Part shown: positions 27,316 to 35,532 of the stretch, piece by piece
How the letters are laid out: each line of letters opens with the position of its first letter
How positions within the stretch are numbered: the stretch's first letter is position 1
Source of the DNA: G965233625 sp965233625
GTDB lineage: Bacteria; Planctomycetota; Planctomycetia; Pirellulales; Pirellulaceae
NCBI GenBank assembly: GCA_965233625.1
Contig: OZ247499.1
Span: 6,076,001 to 6,140,000, forward strand
Direction of reading: 5' to 3'
Length of the DNA stretch: 64,000 nt
The notes under the pieces: generated by a model
Databases searched by the model: none
Seen by the model: the letters and a program-made list of their open reading frames with translations, nothing else
Told to the model about the DNA's origin: nothing
Made by a program: the position numbers and the translations under genes

Positions 27316-28302
27316 ATGATTTTACGCTCTCATCCGGCGATGCTCAAACTGCTCTGCGTCTGTGTCGCTGTTGTCCTGTCCTGTTCGCTCGCTCTAGCGC
27401 AGCCAGCGGAGCCGTCCAACACAGGTGCGGGAAAGACTGCTGCGCTAACACCGCGGTTGCAAGGGCCGTGGATCAAACTAGTAGGCCGCCCGCAGCTTGA
27501 GAAATGGGGAACGGATCGCGTTGAGCCTGTAGACTTTACAGTGTTTCAGGCGGACAACGGACGCTGGCAACTTATCTCGTGCATCCGTAACACATCGCAT
27601 CCAGGAGGCGGCCGGTTGTTGTATCGCTGGTCCAGCGACAAGCTGACGGCGCCCGGCTGGAAACCGGAGGGCATCTTCTTATCTTCCAGTAAGAAACTCA
27701 ATCACAACGAAGGCACGGTCCAGGCGCCTTTCTACGTGAAAGACAACGGCGTTCACCATCTGTTTTACAACAGCCGCGGCGCACACCTGATGCGTAGCAC
27801 GGACGGGATCGTTTTCAAGCCAGTGGGCGATCGTGCGATTTTCCCGATGGGGCGTGATGTATGTATCCTGGATGACCGCAAACAATCGGGCAACTGGATC
27901 GCCTATTACACCTCGCCTGAAAAGGGCATCAACCCAGCCACCAGAGATCACACCATCCGGGCGCGCACCGCCAAACGGCTGGAAGGCCCCTGGAGCAAGC
28001 AGGCGACAGAAATTCCGCCCATCACGCCGCCGCCAGCGGGTTACAAATTCGTCTACGCGGAAAGCCCGTTCGTCCTGCGACGCGGCAACGCCTACTTCCG
28101 CTTTGAGCAGCTATTCGTCTTCCGTTCCAACGATCCCTTGAAGTGGACCGGCCCGCCGGTCGCCGATCTAGCCCCACGCGATTCGCTCAAGCGGCTTGCT
28201 CCGGAGATCGTCTCCCATGAAGGCGAAGACTATCTGCTGGTCTATCAGTGGAGAGGAAAAGACCCGCGCGGCATCTACCTCGCGCCCCTGGTCTGGGAGT
28301 AG
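27316..28302 (+). CDS. Exported five-bladed-propeller glycoside hydrolase-like protein (GH43/GH32-like)
   Basis: A 328-residue protein with a signal peptide (ending near SLALAQPAE); start ATG 27316, with ATG 27340 as an alternative. The body resembles glycosidase beta-propellers of the GH43/GH32 group: WQLISCIRNTSHPGGGRLLY, HNEGTVQAPFYVKDNGVHHL, FYNSRGAHLMRSTDG, VYAESPFVLRRGNAYFRFEQ and SHEGEDYLLVYQWRGKDPRG, each with the look of one blade. Acidic residues for catalysis could be in EPVDFTVF, NEGTVQAP and YAESPFV, but I cannot assign them. It probably acts on polysaccharide outside the cytoplasm. Confidence 0.75.
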   Translation: MILRSHPAMLKLLCVCVAVVLSCSLALAQPAEPSNTGAGKTAALTPRLQGPWIKLVGRPQLEKWGTDRVEPVDFTVFQADNGRWQLISCIRNTSHPGGGRLLYRWSSDKLTAPGWKPEGIFLSSSKKLNHNEGTVQAPFYVKDNGVHHLFYNSRGAHLMRSTDGIVFKPVGDRAIFPMGRDVCILDDRKQSGNWIAYYTSPEKGINPATRDHTIRARTAKRLEGPWSKQATEIPPITPPPAGYKFVYAESPFVLRRGNAYFRFEQLFVFRSNDPLKWTGPPVADLAPRDSLKRLAPEIVSHEGEDYLLVYQWRGKDPRGIYLAPLVWE

Positions 28303-28326
28303 TGGCCGTAGAGAAACGGTCGCACA

Positions 28327-28896
28327 CTAACCGCCGAAAACAGCCCCGGCGAAGTACAGGATAATCAAGAGCACCGCCACTGCCACGCCGGCGGCTATCC
28401 CGACCGCAACGTATTGCCATGTAAAGGCGGCTACACAACACCCCATCGTGCAAACGGTCACCGCCGTCTGCTTTTCGCGCACCTGGCCAACGCCGGCAAG
28501 GACAATTCCAATCAGCGCGCACCCCATCGCGGAAATCGTGTACCACCGCACAGGGTCGGCAGGCGATTCTGGCTCTGGCAGCGGTTCGGGTTTTTCTTCT
28601 GCTTCTTTCCCACCGAAATTGACGGAAAAGCTTTTGTATTTGAGCGTAATTCCGCCTTCGCGTTCTGGCTCTGGTTCCGGCGGGCGTTCTTCTTTCAATT
28701 TCTTTTCCGCAAACGGATTTTCAAGCGGCCGGTCGTAGACAACCGCCGGAATTGCCGCCAGAGCGAGCGCCACCACACTGGCCAGCAGACCCGCGATGCT
28801 GAACAGAACGGTCCGTTGACGATCCGGCTCTTTGCCCGCGGCGGCATCCTGCGATTGCGGAATTTTACCGTCAGTAGTTTGTTGCTTTTCGTTCAT
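28327..28896 (-). CDS. Four-span membrane protein of unknown function
   Basis: A 189-residue protein; start ATG 28896 (MNEKQQTTDGK). After a polar N-terminus of about 28 residues there is one membrane helix (LFSIAGLLASVVALALAAIP), then a long charged Pro/Glu/Lys-rich loop (KEERPPEPEPEREGG), then three closely spaced hydrophobic segments (WYTISAMGCALIGIVLAGVG, TVCTMGCCVAAFTW, GIAAGVAVAVLLIILYFAG). No family is recognised. It lies convergent to the GH43-like gene and divergent from the Tat oxidoreductase gene. Confidence 0.65.
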   Translation of the reverse strand: MNEKQQTTDGKIPQSQDAAAGKEPDRQRTVLFSIAGLLASVVALALAAIPAVVYDRPLENPFAEKKLKEERPPEPEPEREGGITLKYKSFSVNFGGKEAEEKPEPLPEPESPADPVRWYTISAMGCALIGIVLAGVGQVREKQTAVTVCTMGCCVAAFTWQYVAVGIAAGVAVAVLLIILYFAGAVFGG

Positions 28897-29073
28897 GTTG
28901 CGTTGCAGGAAATTGACTCGCGCAGGGCTGTGCTGGCGCCAATTATACGAAGTCTTTACCTGCTCCGCTTTCCGCAGCAACTTAGTGGAGAACTGCGGCG
29001 GCGGTGTTTACAATTGCGGGACGACGCGATGGACGTCTCATCGCACTCCCACCATCTATGCAAGGAACCCGCC

Positions 29074-30438
29074 ATGACGACATCACGTCGTAACTTTATC
29101 AAAGCGGCTGCTGCCAGCGCCGCGGTGACACCTTATATCTTCACCAGTACGCAGACGCGCGCCGAAGATAAGAACAGCAAACTGACCGTGGCCTCGATCG
29201 GCGTGGGCGGTAGCCGGGGCCGGTACAACCGCGGCGGCGCTGTTGCCATGCAAGCTTCGAAGATCGGCCAGACCATTGCTGTCTGTGATGTGGACGAACT
29301 GCACAACAAAGAATTCAACAACAAGTTCGGCGGCAAGCTGAATGAGTACGTCGACTATCGCGAACTGCTGGCCAAAGAGAAGCCGGATATCGTCACCATC
29401 GGTACGCCGGATCACTGGCATGTGCCAATCGCTATTGAAGCGCTCCGCGCCGGCGCCGATGTGTACTGCGAAAAACCGCTGACGCTGACCATCGCCGAAG
29501 GTATTGAAATCTGCCGCGTTGTGAAAGAAACCGGCAAGGTGTTTCAGGTCGGCACCCAGCAGCGGAGCGAAAACAACAGCCGCTTCCTGAAAGCTGTCGC
29601 CATGATTCAGGAAGGTTATCTGGGCGATAACGTCAACGCCTATGTCGCCATCGGCGGCGCACCGTCGGGCAAAGAATTCGCCACGAAGCAGGCGCCGGAA
29701 GGGCTGCACTGGGATATGTGGGTCGGCCCGGCGCAGGAAGCTGCCTATTGCGAAGAACGCCGCAAGCAGTTCCGCTGGTTCCTGGAATACTCCGGCGGCA
29801 AGATGACCGACTGGGGCGCCCACCACATCGACATTGCTCAATGGGCGCTGGGTCATTCCAACACGGGTCCGGTCGAAATTGGCGGCACGGGCGAGTTCCC
29901 ATCGGCTGTGCCTAAGGGCTTCGACTTCGCCGCATTGTTCGCCGGCAAAGAGAAGCTGCCAAACACGTTCAACGCTGCGACCAAGTTCAGCATTGATCTG
30001 AAGTTCGCCGATGGTTCGAAGATTAACGTCAACCACGATTACTCTTCGCCCGATGGCAAAACCAAGTTTGGCAACGGCATTCTGTTCACCGGCAGCAAGG
30101 GCCGCATGTTCGTTAACCGCGGCAAGCTGACCGGCTCGCCCGTAGAAGCGTTGACCAAAGCGGACAACGATAAGCTGGACGAAGCGATCGCCAAGCTCTA
30201 CAAGGGCAAAGGCCTGAACGGCCACATGCGCAACTTCTTCGATAGCGTCGCCGACCGTAGCGACCCTGTTTCCGACGTGTACTCGCATCATCGCACGATG
30301 ACTTCCTGCCATCTGTGCAACATCACGCTGATGCTGGGCCGCACGCTGAAGTGGGACCCCGCCAAAGAAATCTTCCCCGGCGATTCGCAGGCCAACGCAC
30401 TGCTGGCCCGCCCCGGCCGCAAAGACTTCAGCGCCTAA
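29074..30438 (+). CDS. Gfo/Idh/MocA family oxidoreductase with Tat signal
   Basis: A 454-residue NAD(P)-dependent oxidoreductase. The start at ATG 29074 gives a Tat signal (TTSRRNFIKAAAASAAV) followed by the Rossmann motif VASIGVGGSRGRYNRGG at about residue 40. The family motif CEKPLTLT near residue 133 carries the catalytic-site lysine, and GGKMTDWGAHHIDIAQW (about 245) is the conserved His-containing block of the second domain. These enzymes oxidise or reduce sugars or cyclitols; Tat export implies that the cofactor is loaded before secretion. Planctomycetes have many exported copies. A terminator hairpin follows. Confidence 0.92.
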   Translation: MTTSRRNFIKAAAASAAVTPYIFTSTQTRAEDKNSKLTVASIGVGGSRGRYNRGGAVAMQASKIGQTIAVCDVDELHNKEFNNKFGGKLNEYVDYRELLAKEKPDIVTIGTPDHWHVPIAIEALRAGADVYCEKPLTLTIAEGIEICRVVKETGKVFQVGTQQRSENNSRFLKAVAMIQEGYLGDNVNAYVAIGGAPSGKEFATKQAPEGLHWDMWVGPAQEAAYCEERRKQFRWFLEYSGGKMTDWGAHHIDIAQWALGHSNTGPVEIGGTGEFPSAVPKGFDFAALFAGKEKLPNTFNAATKFSIDLKFADGSKINVNHDYSSPDGKTKFGNGILFTGSKGRMFVNRGKLTGSPVEALTKADNDKLDEAIAKLYKGKGLNGHMRNFFDSVADRSDPVSDVYSHHRTMTSCHLCNITLMLGRTLKWDPAKEIFPGDSQANALLARPGRKDFSA

Positions 30439-30492
30439 GCATCTGCATGCAGAACGCCTGATGCAAGGCGTTTGAATGCCAGCTTGCCACAC

Positions 30493-30531
30493 AAACAGCC
30501 TCTCCTGCCAGCGTGCCGGAGCAGGCTGTTT
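30493..30531 (+). terminator. Hairpin terminator after the Tat oxidoreductase gene
   Basis: AAACAGCCT-CTCC pairs with GGAG-C-AGGCTGTTT around a 12-base loop: 13 base pairs with one bulged C. It lies 55 bases past the stop. The T-run is short (TTTGTCT), so ending may be only partly factor-independent. Confidence 0.65.
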
Positions 30532-30558
30532 GTCTGCGCGGGGGGGCGCTGGATGGTC

Positions 30559-30567
30559 TGGTATAAT
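30559..30567 (+). promoter_or_regulatory. Candidate extended -10 promoter for the RicT-like gene
   Basis: TG-G-TATAAT at 30559-30567 is a perfect -10 with an extended TGn element, lying about 75 bases before the start at 30642 and just after the hairpin. No good -35 is seen at 17 bases. Confidence 0.4.
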
Positions 30568-30641
30568 GCCGCCTGCTTCTTATACTCAATGAATTCCACT
30601 GCGAACCTTTGGCGGTGGTTGCCGCCTGTTTGAAATCCGTC

Positions 30642-31466
30642 ATGGCTAAATATATTGTCCGCTACGGCTCAATGCGTCATCTGGGCGTATTGTCGACACG
30701 CATCAGCGAGCCTCTGGCCCGTGGTGCGCGTGTGGTTGCGCGGACGCACCGCGGCCTGGAAGCTGGTGAGATTCTCTGTCCCGCCACGGAACAGGCCATC
30801 GAATATCTGAAGGACCCGCCGCAGGGACAGATCCTTCGCGAGATGACGCCCCAGGATATGAACGAGTGGGAGCATCTGTGCAGCAATTCCGATCAGCAGG
30901 TCGCCGTCTGCAATAGCCACATCCGCCGCCTGAAGCTGAAAATGCGGCTGGTGGATATTGAATTGCTATTTGGCGGAGAGCGGATTGTCGTCTACTATCT
31001 GGCCGAGCAGCGGGTCGACTTCCGGCAACTGGTCAAGGCGCTGGCTTCGGAGTTTCAGACCCGCATCGAAATGCGGCAGATTGGCGTCCGTGACGAAGCG
31101 AAGTTGCTGGCCGACTACGGCGATTGCGGCAAGCCCGTCTGCTGCAACACGCACCTGCCAGAGATGCCGCCGGTATCGATGAAGATGGCGAAGATTCAGA
31201 AAGCCACGCTCGACCCGACCAAAATCTCTGGACGCTGCGGACGCCTGAAATGCTGCCTGCGTTACGAGTACGATACGTACCGCGACCTGCAGAAACAGTT
31301 ACCGCCTGTCGGTTCAGACATCGTCACGCCCGAAGGCAAAGCACGCGTGCTCAATCAGGAAATCCTGGCCGAGCAGCTACTGATTCAAACCGAAGACAAC
31401 CGCCGGATGCTCATCCCCGCCAGCGATGTGCTCACGGTCACCCGTCGCGGCTCTGGCCGCCGGTAA
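30642..31466 (+). CDS. PSP1 C-terminal domain protein, RicT/YaaT-like
   Basis: A 274-residue cytosolic protein of the PSP1/RicT family. In Bacillus, RicT is part of the Y-complex with RicA and RicF that modulates RNase Y, and it binds an iron-sulfur cluster. The core is MAKYIVRYGSMRHLG at the N-terminus, VVARTHRGLEAGEIL, the PSP1 domain with DIELLFGGERIVVYYLAE, and two cysteine groups, GDCGKPVCC and GRCGRLKCCLRYEYD, that match the cluster ligands of RicT. ATG 30642 is chosen because the family starts at this motif. The broken Minf_1886 gene follows after 26 bases and probably shares the transcript. Confidence 0.88.
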   Translation: MAKYIVRYGSMRHLGVLSTRISEPLARGARVVARTHRGLEAGEILCPATEQAIEYLKDPPQGQILREMTPQDMNEWEHLCSNSDQQVAVCNSHIRRLKLKMRLVDIELLFGGERIVVYYLAEQRVDFRQLVKALASEFQTRIEMRQIGVRDEAKLLADYGDCGKPVCCNTHLPEMPPVSMKMAKIQKATLDPTKISGRCGRLKCCLRYEYDTYRDLQKQLPPVGSDIVTPEGKARVLNQEILAEQLLIQTEDNRRMLIPASDVLTVTRRGSGRR

Positions 31467-31492
31467 AACATATTTTGGATGGAAGAGAATAC

Positions 31493-31897
31493 ATGTCGCC
31501 AGAACAACGTGCACTGATTGAACTGACCAAGCAGGACAAGCGGTTCTCGCTGGAAGCCTAAATCTTTGTGCAGGAATCTTTAAGCTACGCCCACACCACC
31601 ATGAACCTCGGTGGCAGCGACGACGACACTTCTGATGAAGAAGCCGACCGCCACATGACCGGGCAACAGCTCTGCGGCGCCATCCGCGAGCACGCCAAAG
31701 AGCAGTTTGGCTACATGGCCAAGGCCGTGCTGAACAACTGGGGGCTGCACACCACCAGCGACTTCGGCGATATCGTCTATAACCTGATCGACATCGGCAT
31801 GATGAAGAAGTCCGAAAACGACCGTCGCGAAGATTTCAACGACGTCTACGACTTCGAAACCGCCTTTGTCCAGGACTTCGAGATCACCCGCGATTAG
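31493..31897 (+). pseudogene. Minf_1886 family gene with in-frame TAA at codon 23
   Basis: From ATG 31493 (behind GGAAGAG) the frame reads MSPEQRALIELTKQDKRF, SLEA, then TAA at 31559-31561, then IFVQESLSYA and continues without another stop to 31897. Both halves are in one frame and together make one 134-codon Minf_1886 family protein (planctomycete/verrucomicrobial, function unknown). As I recall the family, the stop falls where it has tyrosine in an EAYxFV motif, so TAC or TAT has become TAA. Translation could restart at GTG 31568, six bases after the stop, giving 109 residues. A sequencing error, a recent nonsense mutation and readthrough are all possible. The downstream part (GQQLCGAIREHAKEQFGYMA) looks intact. 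Confidence 0.8.
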
Positions 31898-31912
31898 CTT
31901 GGATAACACCGC

Positions 31913-32104
31913 GTGGCCAAAAAGAAAAAGAAGCGACAAGCCGGCGCCAGCGCATCGAAAACCGCTGCGCAAAAACCAGAACCACGCGTCATCAAACCCG
32001 CACCGCCCAAGCCCAACAAACCGCTACTGCTCGTCACCGGCGGACTCTTCTTCCTGTTTCTGGCTTATCTCTTCGTCATCGCCGTGCTGGTGCAGTTCGG
32101 TTGA
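31913..32104 (+). CDS. Small single-span membrane protein
   Basis: A 63-residue protein starting at GTG 31913. A strongly basic N-terminus (AKKKKKRQAG) and a Pro/Lys-rich stretch are followed by one hydrophobic helix (LLLVTGGLFFLFLAYLFVIA) near the C-terminus. No family is recognised. The basic start predicts that the N-terminus stays in the cytoplasm. It lies 15 bases after the Minf_1886 frame, so it is probably the last gene of the RicT transcript. Confidence 0.6.
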   Translation: MAKKKKKRQAGASASKTAAQKPEPRVIKPAPPKPNKPLLLVTGGLFFLFLAYLFVIAVLVQFG

Positions 32105-32214
32105 GATTAGTCACGTACCTTTGATGCGGCCATGCCTCTTAGTAGTCTCTACGAGACAACTGGAGATTGTGGCTGTGGACGCACTTACCATCTATTACGG
32201 CAGCTTCATTGCGC

Positions 32215-33042
32215 ATGAAAACTATACAACTCAATTCCTGGAGCGAATTTCATGGCGAGATAGCGAAGTTACGCGGCCAGTATGGCTCACGTGTGATCAT
32301 GTCACCTGATGGACAGCCAATTGAACTTCAAAACGAGATCTTGTTTCGCGGTCACGCCGACAGTAATTGGCACCTCGAAACAACGTTGGAGCGAATGACC
32401 TCTGAAGAGTTTTCAATTCAACAGTATCTACAGCGTGCCGATTCGGTCGTAAACGAAATAGAATCACTCACTGGCGTCGACTGGAAACTACCCGCATATA
32501 CTGAGATTATCGAGGCAATTGAGCAGGTTCAAGATTCCATGAGAGCCCACATACCTGGCTACGAATATCTTGTCTACTTACGTCATCATGGTTTCCCATC
32601 GCCGCTGCTGGACTGGACGCGATCTCCTTATGTCGCAGCGTTTTTCGCGCTCGAATATCGACTTGATGCGGAAAATGCATGCGTGTTTGCCTTCATTGAG
32701 GCTCCTGAGGGCGGCAAGAATTTTCAGGGTGGTGACGTATCGATCCGAACACTGGGATCGTACATCACTACGCACATTCGTCACTACACACAGAAGGCTA
32801 ATTACACTATCGCAACTCGGTGGGATAGAGAGCACAAGAAACATTTCTTTGAATCCCACGAAAAGGTTTCACCGCCTATTACGGGTGTTCAAGATGTGAT
32901 CGTGAAGATTACCTTTCCTCGACACGATCGAATTCGGATTCTAAAAGAGCTCGACGACTACAGTATCAATCAGTACACGTTGTATCAGTCGGAAGACGCA
33001 CTCATCCGATCGCTTAGCATGCGAGCATTTGAATTCGATTGA
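32215..33042 (+). CDS. FRG domain protein
   Basis: A 275-residue protein whose motifs match the FRG domain: NEILFRGHADSNWHLETTL (holding the FRG triad) and YLRHHGFPSPLLDWTRSPYV (about residue 123) followed by AAFFALEYR. FRG proteins are of uncertain biochemistry but are common in mobile and defence-related loci. The gene is clearly more AT-rich than its neighbours, with many non-preferred codons, consistent with recent transfer. ATG 32215 is chosen over the earlier in-frame GTG because conserved sequence begins soon after. It lies 110 bases after the small membrane gene and has no obvious partner gene. Confidence 0.85.
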   Translation: MKTIQLNSWSEFHGEIAKLRGQYGSRVIMSPDGQPIELQNEILFRGHADSNWHLETTLERMTSEEFSIQQYLQRADSVVNEIESLTGVDWKLPAYTEIIEAIEQVQDSMRAHIPGYEYLVYLRHHGFPSPLLDWTRSPYVAAFFALEYRLDAENACVFAFIEAPEGGKNFQGGDVSIRTLGSYITTHIRHYTQKANYTIATRWDREHKKHFFESHEKVSPPITGVQDVIVKITFPRHDRIRILKELDDYSINQYTLYQSEDALIRSLSMRAFEFD

Positions 33043-33124
33043 GCTCTTGGTGTCAAAACTTGTCCACTCAGCCGCACTTCACTGCTGAACTTAATTAGCC
33101 CCGCCCGCCACTTGCTGCAAACGT

Positions 33125-34201
33125 CTAGTCGTAGGCGATGTGCACCAGACTATCGCCTTGATTGACCAGCGGATTCAGCGTTAGGCCGATGACCAGTCCG
33201 TCTTTGGGCGCGATGATGGATTTGGCGGATTCACCAATCGCGTCGCCGACGGCGCCGATGACCTGCTTGGCCTTCACGCGGTCGCCCATTTCCACCGTCA
33301 GCCGCGCCACGCCGCCACGTCGCGCACGGACCCAGGCGGTGGAAGTTGCGCGCACCGGCAGCGGGCGTTTCTTCAAACGCGGCTTGCGCCACATGCCCAG
33401 CGCGGACATCACACGGAAGATGCCTTCCACGCCGCGGTCAATGGGCTCCGGGTTGAACCGCATCGGCTCGCCAGCTTCGTAGAGCAGAATCGCAATGTTG
33501 TGCCGCGTGGCAGCTTCGCGTAGTGAACCGTCGCGGACGTTCGCGTCGATAATCACGGGAGGCTTGAACGCCTGCGCACAGCGTAGCGTCTCTTCATCCG
33601 AAAGGTTCGCGCGGATCTGTGGCAGGTTCGCCCGGTGATTAGAACCGGTGTGCAGATCCACCGCATGGGTGCACTGCTGCATGACCTCCGTCATAAACAG
33701 ATGCGCCAGACGCGACGCCAGCGAACCGCGTTTGCTGCCGGGAAAACTGCGGTTCAGATCGCGACGGTCGGGGAGGTAACGCGACTGATTCAGAAAGCCA
33801 AACACGTTAATAATCGGCGCCGCAATCACGCTGCCCCGCAGCGAGACGGGATTAATCTCTTGCAGCACGCGGCGGATAATTTCCACACCGTTCAGCTCAT
33901 CGCCATGCACGGCGGCGCTGAGGCAGAGCCGCGGACCGCCGCGGGCGCCGTTGACCACTTCCAGCGGCATCGAAACCCAGGTCTCTGTCGGCAGCCGCGC
34001 GATGGGCAGTTCCAGCCGCTGCCGCTGGCCGGCGTCGACCACCATACCGCCAATCCGCACCGGACCCTGCGGGTACCCCGGCGCCACCTTCGGCGTCACG
34101 GCGTCTGCCGTCGTTGCTGCGGGAGAGGGAACAGACTTAGAAACGCGAGCCTTAGCCTTTGCCACGTCTATGGATTCCTTAAGAACGTCATCAAACAACA
34201 C
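33125..34201 (-). CDS. Succinylglutamate desuccinylase/aspartoacylase family protein
   Basis: A 358-residue zinc hydrolase of the AstE/AspA family, which cleaves N-acyl amino acids or related amides. Zinc ligands are His and Glu of AAVHGDELNG and His of VDLHTGSNH; RRDLNRSFPG is the substrate-binding block and LLYEAGEP carries the catalytic Glu. The C-terminal 70 residues (GVARLTVEMGDRVKAKQVIG) resemble a biotinyl/lipoyl-like beta-domain, seen in many members of this subgroup. The first 40 residues are Ala/Lys/Pro-rich. The start is GTG 34201; no ATG in this frame lies close by. It is divergent from the sensor kinase gene. Confidence 0.88.
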   Translation of the reverse strand: MLFDDVLKESIDVAKAKARVSKSVPSPAATTADAVTPKVAPGYPQGPVRIGGMVVDAGQRQRLELPIARLPTETWVSMPLEVVNGARGGPRLCLSAAVHGDELNGVEIIRRVLQEINPVSLRGSVIAAPIINVFGFLNQSRYLPDRRDLNRSFPGSKRGSLASRLAHLFMTEVMQQCTHAVDLHTGSNHRANLPQIRANLSDEETLRCAQAFKPPVIIDANVRDGSLREAATRHNIAILLYEAGEPMRFNPEPIDRGVEGIFRVMSALGMWRKPRLKKRPLPVRATSTAWVRARRGGVARLTVEMGDRVKAKQVIGAVGDAIGESAKSIIAPKDGLVIGLTLNPLVNQGDSLVHIAYD

Positions 34202-34326
34202 GGTACTGCTGGCGGGAACGCAATTCTGTTTCTACCAGAAATCAATCGCTTAGATAGACGGCTGCGGAACTTCGCATCCATGCAGCCCAGAGATTTCGAC
34301 GGAATGTTTTGCGGTACAATGACGGT

Positions 34327-35532
34327 ATGCCGCAGGACAAACAGCAACCACAGACAGGCACGCCGATTGACGGATATGTTTTCCGGGCGATCGCAGACTG
34401 CACTTATGACTGGGAAGGCTGGCATCAACCGGACGGCAAATTGTTATGGGTCAATGCTGCCGTTGAACGGATCACCGGTTATTCTCCGGATGAATGCCTG
34501 GCGATGCAGGATTACCCCGCTCCGCTGATCGCCCGGCAGGATCGCGGGAAAATCGCAGCAGTTCTCGAGGATGCGAAGGCCGGCGGGAGCGGCAACGACG
34601 TGGAATTCCAGGTGCAGCGCCGCGACGGAAAAAGCCGCTGGGCAGCGGTGTCCTGGCAGCCGATGTATGACCATACAGGTCAGCATCAGGGGTTCCGCGC
34701 GAGTGTGCGGGACGTTACTGAACGCCACGAACTACGCGAGCAACTTCGTCTCCAGAATCAACACCTTGAGCAACTGGTTCAGCAGCGCACGGCCAAAATA
34801 GCGCATCTGGAAGAGCAACGGCTCAAGATGGAAAAGCTTGCGGCGTTAGGGCAGATGGCGGCGGGTGTCGCGCACGAAGTGAACAACCCCTTGGCAGGTA
34901 TCCGCAACGCATTCACCTTGATTAAAAGCAGCTTGTCGCCCGAAGATGAGAACTATGAACTGCTGGAGCTGATCGACGGCGAGATTGAACGCATTAGCTC
35001 CATCACGCATCAGATGTATCAACTTTACCGGCCCAGTCAGCAACCACCACGGTTGTTTGATCTGCAACGCACCCTGCGGGACGTTGTTCTGCTGGCTGAA
35101 CCTCTGGCTAAGAAATCTAACGTAAGCATACACGTTGGAAACCGCCATTGCGTTGGCAACAACGGGCTAGCTTCCACGGAGGTGATCTTACGTGAAGGCG
35201 AACTGAAGCAGATTCTGTTGAATCTTGTGCGCAATGCGATACAAGCATCGCCGCAACCGGGCGCCGTCGAGATTGAGATTTCAACAACCGCCGCCCAGGC
35301 AAGCATCCGCGTAATGGATGAGGGAAAGGGTATTTCAGAAGAGACATCGGCAAGGCTCTTCGAACCTTTCTTCAGCACACGTACAGGCACCCGCGAAGGA
35401 ATGGGGCTTGGATTGCCAGTGTCCCGGAGTCTGGCTGAGGCGATGGGAGGAAGCATTACGATAAGCAACCGCGAGACGATGGGAGCGTGCGTGACAGTGA
35501 CGGTGCCACGCCGGATTGAAAACAATGAGTGA
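34327..35532 (+). CDS. PAS-domain sensor histidine kinase, NtrB-like
   Basis: A 401-residue soluble kinase; start ATG 34327. A PAS/PAC sensor module covers about residues 15-140 (LLWVNAAVERITGYSPDE, DGKSRWAAVSWQPMYDHTG). A coiled linker (about 140-170) leads to HisKA with the phosphorylated His near 183 (AAGVAHEVNNPLAGIRNAF). The ATPase domain has the N box NLVRNAIQASP, G1 DEGKGIS and G2 GMGLGLPVS. This is the NtrB class that serves sigma-54 activators. The stop overlaps the start of the next gene by eight bases, so the two are translationally coupled. No membrane helices, so the signal is cytoplasmic. Confidence 0.92.
   Translation: MPQDKQQPQTGTPIDGYVFRAIADCTYDWEGWHQPDGKLLWVNAAVERITGYSPDECLAMQDYPAPLIARQDRGKIAAVLEDAKAGGSGNDVEFQVQRRDGKSRWAAVSWQPMYDHTGQHQGFRASVRDVTERHELREQLRLQNQHLEQLVQQRTAKIAHLEEQRLKMEKLAALGQMAAGVAHEVNNPLAGIRNAFTLIKSSLSPEDENYELLELIDGEIERISSITHQMYQLYRPSQQPPRLFDLQRTLRDVVLLAEPLAKKSNVSIHVGNRHCVGNNGLASTEVILREGELKQILLNLVRNAIQASPQPGAVEIEISTTAAQASIRVMDEGKGISEETSARLFEPFFSTRTGTREGMGLGLPVSRSLAEAMGGSITISNRETMGACVTVTVPRRIENNE

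Noticed and set aside
29083..30492. 469-codon minus-strand open frame
   Set aside because: Exactly opposite the well-supported Tat oxidoreductase; no recognisable motifs.
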